Shown: piece by piece, positions 35,291 through 47,096 of the stretch
How positions within the stretch are numbered: position 1 is the stretch's first letter
How the letters are laid out: each line of letters begins with the position of its first letter
NCBI RefSeq assembly: GCF_000149955.1
Contig: NC_030987.1
Coordinates: 182,809-246,808, forward strand
Length of the DNA: 64,000 bases
Direction: 5' to 3'
Origin: Fusarium oxysporum f. sp. lycopersici 4287
Taxonomy: Eukaryota; Ascomycota; Sordariomycetes; Hypocreales; Nectriaceae
Position numbers and translations under genes: made by a program
The notes under the pieces: model-generated
Seen by the model: only the letters and a program-made list of their open reading frames with translations
Told to the model about the DNA's origin: nothing
Databases searched by the model: none

Positions 35291-37750
35291 TTAGTCTATT
35301 CTTCGAGCACTGGATACGTCTGGGACGCCAACACCCTCAACAACCTTTCCACCCAGAATCTCATACACGGGGACTTCTGCCAACCTCGAGACGACGTGGT
35401 GGAGCGTCGGCAAGGCTTCCCAATCGTGAGGATCAAACTCAAAGCTGGCTTTGTCTGCAGTGAAGACCCTCAGAACTTGACTCGGAACGACCTTGGACTC
35501 CTCTGAGTGAGGCACAAAGGTAGCATGCTCCACATCTGCTTTGCCACGATCTCCCACCTTGGGGATGTACTTGTAGGCAAAGATTCCCTCGTCATCCTCG
35601 CCTCCGATCGTCCCCTTGGAGCTGCCGCTATCCGTCTCGTGGAGACCCTCAAGTGTGAATGAGCCAAAATTGACGCCTTGCCAGCCTGTCTGGATTCGGT
35701 AACTGTTTGTCCGCCTCCAAACGTCGATGGAGCAATACAGCTTTGGCATTCCGAGCTCTTCCCGGCCACTGACAATAGGATCGGTAAGATTCTCCCACAA
35801 GATAGGCAGGAATGTTCCATCACGAACGGTACCGTCTTTCTGTACATACTGGACGCCGTGGATGTACAGCCCAATGTGTCTATACCCAGAGCCGCCCAGC
35901 CACTCCATTTTATTGAGCGTGGTCTGTGAGAAGCTAGCATATGCGACTGTTCCGGGGCTCTTGAATCGGAAAGAAGTAGAAGGGAAAAGATTCTGTAAAA
36001 GAGTTCGTGAGGTCTTGAACTTGATGGAGGCTGTGGTGAATGTCGAGTCGGTAGCATTCCTAGCTTCGCCTGTGAAGGTCTGGCGTGGACCTGGGAAGGG
36101 CCCGAACGAGATGGGCATTCTCCAGTAGAGATGAGGCTTCCGAGCCCAGTCCCAGTTCCTGAAACGGTTGGTAGAATGGTCCCATTCATCATGGCCGAAA
36201 TTGAAGTTGCTATACGCCATCACTAAGTAGAAATGACTGTTAGTCGTGGGATACAAGTGTGGGGCTACAAGGTGTACTGACTGTCAAAGTCCTTATCCGG
36301 TTTATCCTTTCCTGCCTGGCGTGAGAACTCTTGGATCCGGTTTGCCCGGTCATAACGAAAGTCTTGGTAAAGACGCAACCGCTCAGGCACCTCTTCCGGG
36401 GAGGTACCGAGTGGGAGAACGACTGCGAGGGAGGCCGCGTCTTCAATGGCAACACCAGCACCCTGTCCCTGGTCTAAAGAAGCACGATGTCAGTACTACC
36501 TTATCGAAAGAGGCATACTCTGAGTGAGATGATCGGCATATACTTACGAGGAAGAAAGGGATGAGCGGCATCACCAAGAAGAGTCAGTCTTTTGTCAGTC
36601 CACGTTGGGAGAACATCCATATCTAGCAGCTCCCATGCCTTGAGGGACTCGGGGCTGGCTTTGCTCAAGAGCTTCAACAAAGCAGGATCAAAATCCTTGT
36701 ATACGTTCAACAACACCGACATGCTCGTCTCGTTGTTCCAGTCTTGCCAGTATTCGTCAGCAATCTTTACGAGGTCAACAGTCTAGCGACAACATACCTT
36801 CTTTGCTCCCAGGGTCGCTCTCTTCTCGCGGATGAATGCAGACAAAGTTGAACATCTTATTGTCATCGCATGGATACATGACGATACGTCTGTCCGCAGC
36901 ATACCATATGATGAGCTGGCCGTTATGCTGTGCAAAATGGGCGGTTTCTGGGTCGTCGAGAGCATCTTGACGGGGGACGAGGAATCGGAAAGCACTCTTG
37001 CCTGAACTGTACGCTTGCCAGTCTTTTCCAACGATTTTCTGTCGGGAACGAGACTGTCACGAATGCTTGTCAGTATAAGGTCTAGCAAGTGATTCAAGAT
37101 CGAAGGCTGAAAGTATCGTTACTTACATGGACTCCATCAGCGCCAATGACCAAGTCTCCCTGGACTTTACCGCCATCTTGCAAGAAGACGGTGGCTGTTT
37201 CTGTGTCTACATCTACCACGCGGCTGGACGTTCTGAGCACCGCGGGGATACCAGGTCCCTCTGGTGATGTTGCAAGTCGTTTGAGCTCTTGATGCAGCCG
37301 TACGCGATGGACCAAATGCCACGGATGCTGCCAGATCTTGTTCGCTTCCGTAAGCTCGGCATCACGTATCACTTCATTGGCCGCATTAAACTCTTTAATC
37401 TGCCGTCATGCCGTACACGATCAGTATCTGGCATCAAGAGCTACATCGAGCTTGGAGGTACATACCCTTTCAAACACATTTGCGCCTATGGTCTCGGCAA
37501 AGATACCAAGTCGGCGAAGGATCCCATTGGCGTTAGGTGCCAGGTGCATCGCCGCTCCAACCTCGTTGGCAAAGCGAGACTGCTCCAGTAACGTAACTCG
37601 ATGGCCCTGCCTGCGAAGGAAGATGGCAGCTGTGAGACCACCTATGCCGGCCCCGATAACAACGATGTTGAGCCCATCGGACTTGGCAGCGGCAGTGTGG
37701 CCATTGATGACTGCATGAGAGACGCCGTTGGGTTTCATGATGTGATCCAT
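35291..37750 (-). CDS. Fusion of FAD-dependent monooxygenase and acetoacetate-decarboxylase-fold domain
   Basis: Six exons (37466-37750, 37127-37399, 36798-37053, 36548-36742, 36282-36473, 35291-36222) give about 710 residues with all phases consistent. Residues 1-400 are a salicylate-hydroxylase-like group A flavin monooxygenase: GAGIGG near residue 33, GADGVHSRSR, and GDAAHPFLPHQGQGAG near residue 328. After a 59-nt intron the frame continues through MAYSNFNFGHDEWDHSTN into an acetoacetate-decarboxylase-like beta-barrel of about 300 residues. This second domain has WRMPISFGPFPGPRQTF and GREELGMPKLYC, where Lys near residue 551 sits at the expected Schiff-base position. The joint is internal to the HDEWD segment that normally ends the monooxygenase. 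The enzyme may couple hydroxylation with decarboxylation or lactone/keto-acid processing. Substrate unknown. Confidence 0.82.
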
Positions 37751-38617
37751 GATGGCACGGCCAGAAATCTTGGACAACAAAAGTAACGATGGTTGCGGAA
37801 CGCTGGCCTTGCTTTTTCTTCATACAGTTTTTCTTCTTCTTCTTCTTCCTCTTCTTCTTTTTTTTTAGCTGATTCCCAATAGTTTATGCTTATACAGCGT
37901 TGGCTTCCCGTCTTATCTAAAGGTGCTGCAACGGACGACGGACCTGGGTCCTTTCAACCTGAACCTCGGCCTTCCGCGCAGAATCATGATTACGGTCCCG
38001 ATTCACGACTTCCATGAGCCGTTTTCTCATATCGACGACTACAGGAGGGGCCGAAGACGAGTGAGGGGTCAAGACCACATCGGATCGGCTTGTGGTCGAC
38101 ACCAAACCACTTTAAGCTAATGTGGCAGGGGCACTGTCGCCACCAAGCACTATTCTGTCCTCTAGCCTGTTTGGACCAGAAAATGCAGTGCCGTCTATTC
38201 TGCAACCCAGCAGAGTCACAAACCCTTGCACTTTGTGGGGTTTCCTATGGAGCATTGGAAAGAAACTCTTCCTATCTGCCTCACTACATCAAACCCCGTG
38301 GGGAAGACACGCTAGTGTTGGGTGGAGCCGCCCCTCATCCGCGTTAGAGCGCGTCGCTAGCAGATTTTGTCCCCCTTTCCAAGCTAATCAACCATCAACA
38401 CATTCAGTGCATGCTCACCAACGTGCATGTCTGTTAGGTTGCGCAGGCCGTATTTGAGGTTAAATACATTCCATTATGCCCTCTTCCACTCGTTGAGCTT
38501 TGGAAGGGCTCTTGGACATTCGCCCGCCGATCCTTTTTTTGCCTGAGGCTCGTGATTCGTCAGCATTCGCTGTTTATCAGACAACTCTTATCTCTTGTTC
38601 CCTTGTACATCAACACC
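37751..38617. promoter_or_regulatory. Divergent promoter region, fusion enzyme / MFS transporter
   Basis: About 870 bases between the divergent starts. Close to the fusion-gene start is a strong purine/pyrimidine tract (TTCTTC repeats and a T run, 37817-37868). This is common in fungal 5' regions. No gene seen. Confidence 0.45.
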
Positions 38618-40490
38618 ATGTCTATTAATATTCCGAAGACCAGCCTGGGCACGTCTGATGTCCGTAACGACATGCTGGGAGGCCTGCGCCTCCGCAATGA
38701 AGAGACCAACGAGGTGATACTCATACCATCCCCGACGAATGACCCCAATGATCCGCTGAACTGGTAAGCTCTCACCTGGCACATGTCCTCGGCCATGTGA
38801 AGCATGCTAAGCACGATATAGGTCCAAGCCATACCGTTTCTACATCGCCATACTCGTCTCCTGCGCCATTTTCTTCAGCAACTTCCTGGCGGCTGGACCC
38901 TCTGTCGCCATCGTCAGTACCACCGAGTCCTTCTTTGGTCCACCTGGTTCCGATTTCGATGACAAAGTTGCCAAGATTGCCTATTTCTTCACCACCACTG
39001 CTCTTCTCCAGGGCATGGGAAACCTGATATGGATGCCTTTCGTCACAAAGTACGGTCGTCGACCTACCTATGTCGCGTCCTTCATACTCTACACAGCCTT
39101 CGCTGCTTGGGCTGGTGGTGCAACTACATACGGCAGTGCCTTGGCTGCACGCATCCTCATGGGCTTTGCGTCGGGTGTCGCTGAATGTCTGGCCCCCTTG
39201 ACTATCTCGGACCTGTTCTTCTTGCACGAGAGAGGTGCCGTCATGGCGTGAGTGACCATGTTTAGATACCCAATTTGCCTCAGCTAAACACATGAATAGG
39301 ATATATACCACGGCACTATCCTCTGGTGTGGGTGTTGGAATCATTGTTGCTGGACTTATTACCATCAACCTGAGCTGGCGGTATATCTATTGGATTTCGG
39401 TGGCTTTGATTGGAGCTTGTACCATTCTGATCATCCTCACGTTCCCTGAGACTGTCTACAACCGCCAGGAAACTCCAGAAGCAACACATACACATATTGA
39501 TTCCAATACCGCTCATACCCCGCATTGCAAAGATAAGAATAAGGATATTGAGAAGGTTCAGTCTGACGAAACCTCGACATCCGGACACCTATCTTATTCT
39601 CCATCCCCAAAGCGCACGTTTTGGCAAGATTTGTCCCTGTACAGCGGTACACACACGAAAGAGCCCTTGCTCAAGCTATTCTTCCGGCCAATTGTTCTCC
39701 TCACCCTTCCTCCAGTACTTTGGGCTACCCTCGTCATGTCTGTTACGATTGGCTTCCTCGTTGCCATCAGCTCCAACTTTGCTGTAGCTTTTGACGATAT
39801 TTATGACTTCGAGCCGTGGCAATCTGGCTTATGCTTCATTTCGTGTCCCATAGGAGCCGGTGTTGGAGCATTCTTTGGAGGTCACTTCAGTGACAAGGTG
39901 GCGGACCGACTGACTCGCAACAATGGTGGCATTCGAGAGCCGGAGATGCGACTGCCTGCTATTCTCATCTCGCTTGTGATCGCGCCGCTTTCCCTGGTCC
40001 TGTATGGCGTAGGCATCGACCGCAGTTGGCACTGGATTGTACCTACCATCGGCCTCGGTCTTTGTAAGTCTGCACAGGACCCTTTTACGCTGTTGAATGT
40101 GCTAACCGGAGCCGAAAGTGAACCTGGCAATCGTTCAAGCTACCAACATAAGCTTGGTCTACACCATTGACAGTTACCGTCCTGTTGCAGGAGAGTTAGC
40201 AGTCACGCAGCTAGCATTCAAGTGTAAGTCTACTGCCTCCGTGGCCCGATCAAGGAAGCTGACGAGATCTAGCTGCTTTTGGGTTTCTCCTCTCTTTCTA
40301 CACTAATCCGTGGATTAATATGAGTGGATATGCTAATGCATTTGGTGCCATGGCTGGAATCTCGGGAGCGGTTATTTTGTGCTGGGTACCTATGTATATT
40401 TGGGGTCGAAGGATCCGCCATGCTACCTGGAACTGGGGCTACATTGAGAAATTTGTTCACTGGAATGTGGATCGTGAGGTGGGCGAGTAG
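38618..40490 (+). CDS. MFS transporter next to the fusion enzyme
   Basis: Membrane transporter of about 552 residues from five exons: 38618-38763, 38822-39247, 39300-40063, 40119-40223 and 40273-40490. The cytoplasmic N-terminus has PSPTNDPNDPLNW, then helices such as FYIAILVSCAIFFSNFLAAG. The loop motif is KYGRRPTYV. The helix 4-5 region is LAARILMGFASGVAECLAP followed by FFLHERGAVMA. A charged central loop with His/Lys/Glu lies around residue 290. The last helix ends at YIWGRRIRHATW. It is divergent to the fusion enzyme and upstream of the dual-finger regulator, so it is a good candidate to import that pathway's substrate or export its product. Confidence 0.85.
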
Positions 40491-41055
40491 ATGTTATTCA
40501 GGAATCCAGAAGCGGAGTGTGAGCCTGGTATGATGAAGCATAATATTCGGTAGTAGTACCCAGTTAGGCGCGCTTTCAGAAATTGCAAGTTCCTAAGAAC
40601 TATTCCCCGTCGATTAACCCGTGGCTCTGGGCCGTGCTTACCCATAGCCTAGAGGATTGTCATTTCACTACCGATCCTATCCTCGAGCGAGGGTGAAGTG
40701 CATCCACGACAAGACATAGATAGCTTATTTTCCAGGAGCCAGAACTCACCACCTAACGACACTTGCTCACTGCCTGCTCCGTGACGGCCCTAGCTTCGTC
40801 GCAGCTTACTTTAAGCATATCCCACGACCAATGTCGTGCCTACCCTGGGGCCAAAAAGACGATCTGTGTATTAGCGTCTTTTCCCCGCGTCGCCCACATC
40901 CCGATAACCTCAAAATTCACCGCACTAGTCTCAACTCCCCCTAGCGTTATGGCGCAGGTCATGCTACCACCGACATAGAACAGCCCAGCAACATCACAAC
41001 CATCCATTGTGACTATGATCATCTTGTCATTCCTACTCTGGCAGTCACAAGCGAT
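40491..41055. other. Intergenic region upstream of the dual-finger regulator
   Basis: About 565 bases. It should contain the transporter terminator and the regulator promoter. No gene seen. Confidence 0.4.
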
Positions 41056-43804
41056 ATGAGCGCTCCAGCCGCGACAAAGAGACGCCTATCGTCTCCTCAA
41101 CAAAACCCTTTCCAATGCTCCTATTGTCAACGCTCGTTCGGGCGCGTGGACCACCTCACCCGCCATATCAGATCTCGTCAGTGGCAGCAGTATAACGTAT
41201 ACCCATCTCTCAAAGTACTCACACTAGTTATAGATGCGCAAGATAAACCGTTCCGTTGTCACATTTGCGACAAAGCCTTTGGGCGCCAGTATGTAATCCC
41301 ACTACCAAGTCGGCATTCACTCATGTGACGTTGATTAGAGATATCCTTAAACGTCATGTGCTTGGACATAATAGCACCGAGTCTGGTGCTAAGCGATACA
41401 AGCGCATGTCGAATGCCGCGCCCAGAGTTTCCCAGGCTTGTAAAGCTTGTGCGGGATCTAAGCTCAAATGCGATGAGGATGCCTCCTGCAGACGCTGTGT
41501 GGCCAAAGGGATCACCTGCGAGCGAGATACTCGATTTACAGATACAGGAGACAAGACATCACCAGGTACTAGCATCCAATCTACCATAGGTAAGGACACC
41601 ACAGGATGCTTGGTTTGGAAGTCGATTGTTAACCCAAGCAGATCAAGAACTGTCGATACCTGTATTCGACCCTGGCCACCTGAGCTTATCAGAGGATGAC
41701 TTCTCCAAGTTCCTAAAAGGTGTCATGACCCCCGTAGAGGGACAGGAGAGCCGGCCAATCGATCAAGCCGACCTGACCAGCATTCATAACATTTGCAATC
41801 CGCTTCCGTCCCATGGCCTCTTGGACTTCCGGGTCGATGGTGATCCGCGGTTCGACGATGTTGCCATGGACCTCTGGGACTTGCCCTGCAGTCCATCCTT
41901 CTACTACAACGGAATCCTGCTGGAACCAAAAACATCCGTGTCCGTCAACCTTGAGATTCAACCGCCGAACTCAGCCAACAATGCTCGTCCAGCTGTGTTA
42001 GGCCATGTGGCATATAAGGAATCAGCACTCGGAATGTGGGAGCCTTCACAAAATGACCACCTCAACTCCAACATCAAGGCTCTGTCAGTTCTTGGCGACA
42101 GTCCCCAGGACGCCATCCAACTAAACAGCTTGGAGGCAAGTAGCCAGCGGTTCAAACCACTCTCGGTTGGTCTGAGAGACCAATTGCTGCTGTTAACATT
42201 GAATGCTTGTAAGCCGGAAAGCAAGCTCGCCATCATCAGAGCATTCCCTCACTCCGAGATTCTGTCCAAGCTCATCGAGAGCTTCTTTTCTCACCATCGT
42301 GTCCAAACCGACTCGTGGATACATGGCCCTTCGTTCGAACCAAACCAACAGGGTGCAGAGCTTATTCTCACCATTGTCAACATGGGCACCATGTTTGCCG
42401 ATTCTAAGATCTTGCATTCGCTTGGTTTTGCTCTCCATGAGGTGGCTCGTTTGTCGCTACCTATAATGTTTGAAAGTGCAAATTCCATGACTAGAATTCT
42501 CTGGGCTCTCCAAGCGTTTGTTCTGGATATTGAGATGGGGCTGTGGAGTGGCATTAAGAGGAAGATGGAAATTGCAGAAAGTCAGCGCCAGATGCCCTTC
42601 ACAGTATGTCATTCCGTCCCTGTTAACTTGTCTCGAGTTTCATTTTATCATCGAGCTCCTGCTAATTCGATCACAGATGCTACGGCGTGGTAGAAGATTT
42701 AGCAAAGCCTATCCTGCCGCTGATCCTCCTTTGCCAGAAGACACAGGCGAAACCTTGCAGAATAAGTGGCTTGCCTGGATTGAGCAAGAAAATTACAACA
42801 GACTCATCTATCACTGCTTTGTTATAGATACTCAAGTCAGTATTGCTATGTCAACATGTCCCTTGATATCTTTCTCGGAGCTCAAGACGCCTTTGCCAGA
42901 GTCTAGCGATCTATGGCTTGCCAAAGATGCAGACGCATGGAAAGCTATATACTTGAGTGAGCAGCGCCAACACACAAGGGTTACACTGTACGACTACTTC
43001 CGCAATGCTGCAGAAATTGACAGCAGCTATGATGTTTCGTTTTGTCAGCTTGTCATCCTCTCGGGTATCTGGGGGATGGTTTGGCAATGTCTACAAACCA
43101 TTGCCGTGCTAGACAAGCCAAGACACTCGGACCCAGCATTGACTCTTCGGCAGCAAGAGATTCTCCAGATATTGCATCGATTTCGCGTCAACATGATGGG
43201 GGATGAGGCAAGCTGGCAGGATGGCCCGGTAGCCATGATGTACCATCTCGTGTATATGCACTTACACATACCTTTTGAGGAGGTTGAGCTGTTTGCGGGC
43301 AAGGGACACCAGACTGATGCCCGGCACGCTCTATCTCTACTCTTAGACTGGACCAACAGCCCAGAGTCACGGAAAGCAATATGGTACGCCGGCCAGATTA
43401 TAAGAGCAGCAGAGAAGTTCGACCCTGGTCGTCTCCGGGGCTTTTACACTATTGCGTTATATCAAGCGAACCTTGCCATTTGGGCCTATGCGGTGGTGTC
43501 ACAGGTCAAGGGAACAAATAAGGATGGTTCCATTCACAGCAACGAGATGGTTTGTTTGAACGGGCCGGAATCTCCACTCGTTCAGAGGTTCATCAGCCGA
43601 GGGGTGCCTTCGGTTGCAATCATCCAACCATGTGCACCTCAGCACGACAGTTCTCCCATCCGGCTGATGGACCGGGAGGCGGTTGTGAACTACGTTCTCA
43701 GCATTTTGAGTGCCAATTTCTCGCATGTCGACGCGATACCGCCTTTGGTCGAGAACCTTCAGCAGCTTCTGGACAAGCTGGGCCGAGCCGAAATCGATGT
43801 ATAG
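41056..43804 (+). CDS. Transcription factor with two C2H2 fingers plus a Zn2Cys6 cluster
   Basis: Nuclear regulator of about 839 residues from five exons: 41056-41176, 41234-41288, 41339-41589, 41639-42603 and 42677-43804. Finger 1 is CSYCQRSFGRVDHLTRHIRS followed by His; its last His codon is split by the first intron. Finger 2 is CHICDKAFGRQDILKRHVLG followed by His, interrupted by the second intron. A Zn2Cys6 cluster follows at about residue 80: CKACAGSKLKCDEDASC, RRC and ITC. A long fungal-transcription-factor domain fills the rest. This combined architecture is known in a minority of fungal regulators. Its position between the MFS transporter and the cupin gene suggests it controls the 35-48 kb block. 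Confidence 0.87.
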
Positions 43805-44094
43805 GTGAAGCCGATGTGGGGGACGTTGAGTGCGTTCGGAACGCCACGTCTCCTCCGCATCGATGCTGCTTAGTCCACTAGCTTCATCTGAAGAAAATAG
43901 CGGGCTGAGGCAGACTCTCACGTCAATAGTCCTCGATCACCTTACCGACATAAAACTCTTGGAGTTGTGTTTGCGCTAGCTTGTCTGATGTAATTTAAGA
44001 TCATAGCACGTCACTATATGACTTTAGATGTTTCTAGGCGACAATCGTTAAATCTATCATAAATGCTCACATGATTGTTTCTCATGTAGATCCG
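43805..44094. terminator. Convergent 3' region, regulator / cupin gene
   Basis: 290 bases between two convergent stop codons. Presumed polyadenylation region; no gene. Confidence 0.4.
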
Positions 44095-44679
44095 CTAGTT
44101 CTTGGCTCCTACCTCCTCCTCATAACCAGGAATGGTATGCATCGAGTTATCGTGGAGTTCTTCACCGGCAACTCTCAGACATGTAGCCGGCTGCAAAACA
44201 TAAAGCATTCTTGCCCATGATTCCCCGCTCCTATTCTTCCAAGCATGATTGGTCCCCCGCTGAATTGAGATATCCCCCCTTCTCATGACTCGTTTCTCGC
44301 CAGAGTCCAGAATCAAGTCAATCTCCCCTTCCAATACCACGCCATAATCTAGGCTGATGGTCCGATGCATAGGCGATATTGCGCCGGGAGGTATGTCGAC
44401 GACGCGAAGGACTGTCCCCGTTGGCAGAGTGATCCCTGGAAGGTTTTCAGTGTAGTGTCGATATGTATTTATATCTGCTTCGTCGTTGAGGTTGACGGGG
44501 AATTGGTCAGTCGCGTAGCAGAGAGCAAAGTCGACATTGTCTGGAAGGGTCTGGAAGGGAGCGTCCTCGGGTAGGGCATTTGAGAAGGTCGTGGTGCCCT
44601 CAGGAGTGTGAGTGGTGACGAACCGCTTGATAGTTCTTAGATCCTTCCGTGCGTTGTCTGTAGGTGTTTTGTTCTCCAT
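44095..44679 (-). CDS. Small cupin-domain protein
   Basis: Single-exon protein of 194 residues. A single cupin barrel spans about residues 95-175: VLRVVDIPPGAISPMHRTIS gives the first motif with one His, GVVLEGEIDLIL and RRGDISIQRGTNHAWKNRS give the second motif with its conserved His. Such single cupins in fungi act as metal-dependent dioxygenases, isomerases or decarboxylases, or have no known activity. The first motif retains only part of the usual metal-ligand set, so catalytic ability is uncertain. No signal peptide; probably cytosolic. It may process a product of the neighbouring fusion enzyme. Confidence 0.8.
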   Translation of the reverse strand: MENKTPTDNARKDLRTIKRFVTTHTPEGTTTFSNALPEDAPFQTLPDNVDFALCYATDQFPVNLNDEADINTYRHYTENLPGITLPTGTVLRVVDIPPGAISPMHRTISLDYGVVLEGEIDLILDSGEKRVMRRGDISIQRGTNHAWKNRSGESWARMLYVLQPATCLRVAGEELHDNSMHTIPGYEEEVGAKN

Positions 44680-45005
44680 CTTGGCTGTTCAGGTATACGA
44701 GTGCGATGTGTCCAGCAATTGACAAGGGACAATAACAATCAGTTCAACTGTGAGGCTTTTATGAGACTTAGAAGTCGGCTTTTAACCCTACCTATACCAC
44801 GATCAAATTGTCTAAACAGTTTAAAGTTAACCTCTGATGTGGAGAGCATAGAGTGGTCCCGAAGAACTAAAACCTTCTTTGGCTACAATACTACGCTAAC
44901 AATAGCTGCAATGCAACAGGGCATGAGACTGCTATCCGAAACCCAAGAGCATCAACTATCAGACACAAAGTGGGGGCAGTTTATGATTCCTATCTAAGTT
45001 TCCAA
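44680..45005. other. Intergenic region upstream of the cupin gene
   Basis: 326 bases between the cupin start and the histidinol-dehydrogenase stop. Promoter region; no gene seen. Confidence 0.4.
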
Positions 45006-46433
45006 TTAGGGCTTTATCCACTCAAACTTGTCCCCGACGTATCGATGTGCACGGATGTCTCCAGACCTCGCGTGACCCTCAAAAAGTTCCACCCTGGCAG
45101 CCCTTCCACAAAGCTGACCAAGTTCACCGCTTGCCTGAGCAGATTTGACTTCCTGATAGGTGACAGTGCGGAGGAACTTTCCCACCCATAAACCGCCAGT
45201 GTACCTTGACGCGTGTTTTGTAGGCAGAACGTGATTCGTACCAATACACTTTGCACAGCAATGTTAGTCTCGGTGGCATTCAAGTGGGATTCGACACTTC
45301 TTACCTTATCACCAAAAGAAACGCAGGTCATGGGGCCAAGGAAAAGGGCTCCGTAATGTTGCATCTTGGTTAGAGCGTCTCTGTGGTTCGCTGTGAGAAT
45401 TTGTACATGCTCGGAAGCAAACTCGTCGGCAATCTGGTAGGCCTCATCAACCGTATCAGCAAGAATGACCTCCCCATAGTCACGCCATGAGACACTAGCT
45501 ACTGCAGCTGTCTTAAGCGTCTCCAGCTGCTCATCGCAGTATTCAATGGCTCTCTTGGCAACTTCAGCTGACGTGCAGATCAAGACAGCAGGTGTATCCG
45601 GTCCATGCTCAGCTTGAGAAAGAAGATCAGTGGCAATCATGTAGGGATCTGCTGTTTCATCTGCCACGATCAAAACTTCTGTTGGGCCGGCAAAGAGGTC
45701 GATTCCAATCTGACCAAACAACTGCCTTTTTGCCTCGGCAACAAAAGCATTCCCTGGACCTGCGATGAAGTCCACCTTGGGTACGGTTTCGGTCCCGATT
45801 GCCATTGCTGCAATGGCTTGAATGCCACCAAGGATGAATATCTCATCTGCCCCTGCGAGATGCATGGCTGCAACTGTGGCCAGGGGAATCTCACCTGCCG
45901 CAGGGGGCGTACAGGCTACTACATTTCTGACTCCTGCTACTTTGGCTGTCAAGATGGTCATGTGTGCAGAGGCCAGTAAGGGGTACCTCCCTCCTGGGAC
46001 GTATCTAGACAGGGATTAGCATTTGAAGCCATGTTTAAGTTGAGCTATCGAGTACTGACGCTCCAACGGAATCAATTGGGTTATTCTTCTGACCAAGAAA
46101 CACACCACGAGCCATCTCTAGCTCAAACTCTTGGATCGAGTTCAACTGGGCCTCAGCAAACTTTCGAACGTTGGACTGAACAGCCTTGATATCGTTGATC
46201 ACCTGCTCTGGGACTTGCGCCATAACTTTGTCTATGTCCTCCTTACAGAGCTTAAAGTTGGAAGGAGACCAGTTGTCGAATTGTTCGCTGTGACGCTGAA
46301 CTGCGACATCGCCCTCTCGCCGAATGCTATCAATTACTTCCTTGACTATCCTGGGGACATCAGGGAGTGAGCCATTGGTGGCTTTGCTTGTTGAGTTGGC
46401 GGAGGCAGGTCGTTTGAGATGTGTTCGAGCCAT
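45006..46433 (-). CDS. Stand-alone histidinol-dehydrogenase-family enzyme
   Basis: Zinc- and NAD-dependent alcohol/aldehyde dehydrogenase family member of about 438 residues from three exons: 46060-46433, 45305-46004 and 45006-45248. Landmarks are YVPGGRYPLLASAHMT, DFIAGPGNAFVAEAKR, the metal-binding Gln and His in SQAEHGPDTP, the catalytic Glu-His in ASEHVQI, GTNHVLPTKHASRYTGG and the metal His in LFEGHARSGD. Fungal histidine synthesis normally uses this domain at the end of a large trifunctional protein. Here it stands alone, so it probably serves a catabolic or secondary role; bacterial relatives oxidise other diols, such as sulfopropanediol. It lies in the block with the fusion enzyme, cupin and SDR. 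Confidence 0.87.
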
Positions 46434-47096
46434 GATCGTTTATGTCTAAGTTGCTTCAAGGTCTATCGGTAATCGAAACGGATGATGTTTTTGCAAGAAC
46501 ATACAGATATTGAATGATGTCTTTATTTGTATTTCCTCTAACTTCTAATCAAGCCAGTTCATCCCGTATATGACATGAGGTTGATAATCACTTGAATTCT
46601 TTAATCTACCCCCACCTACTTGCGCTCTTGATGCTCCGTGGTCTAGCATATTCGTGGATCGGCTTTGTGGGGGGCGGGGTTCGGAAATGTGGGCGACGCT
46701 ATGCCAGACCCCGGAGAGCAAGGAAGCCTCTGATACTAAGCTACGGTTGCCTGGTCTTTAGACCAACTAAGACATCGTAAGCCCTTTCGTGACTTGGGAT
46801 GGGGATGCTAAGTTTCATTGCTTCCTCCATCAAGGCTATGAGTCGAGCAGAGGCACTGACTATTGCTAGTTCTATCTAGTTTAATTGAAGTAAGGGGTCC
46901 AGATAATAAACAGAGTGAGGCATCAAGATTTAGACAAAGGAGATGAATCGACAAAAATCTATCATAATGCATACATTTTAATGTCAACGGGACGAAGAAT
47001 ATGCAAGTGCTTTTCCATTATTCCAGTAAGTCCACAACCACGTCGTTTGAGGGAACTTGGAGTTCTATCTTCTCCGGCAAGCAAATGAATGCCTTC
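46434..47096. other. Intergenic region between histidinol-dehydrogenase-like and SDR genes
   Basis: About 660 bases with the promoter of the dehydrogenase and the 3' end of the SDR. No gene recognised. Confidence 0.4.

Noticed and set aside
36181..36282. Two separate genes at the monooxygenase/decarboxylase joint
   Set aside because: Stop-free phase-consistent splicing and continuity of the HDEWD segment favour a single fused gene; kept open only as a test.
38772..39368. 198-codon minus-strand frame
   Set aside because: Shadow of the MFS transporter exons on the plus strand; no domain visible.
45605..45979. Cys-rich 124-codon plus-strand frame that looks like a small secreted protein
   Set aside because: It is the exact antisense of the histidinol-dehydrogenase core; the Cys pattern comes from the opposite strand's codons, and there is no signal peptide.
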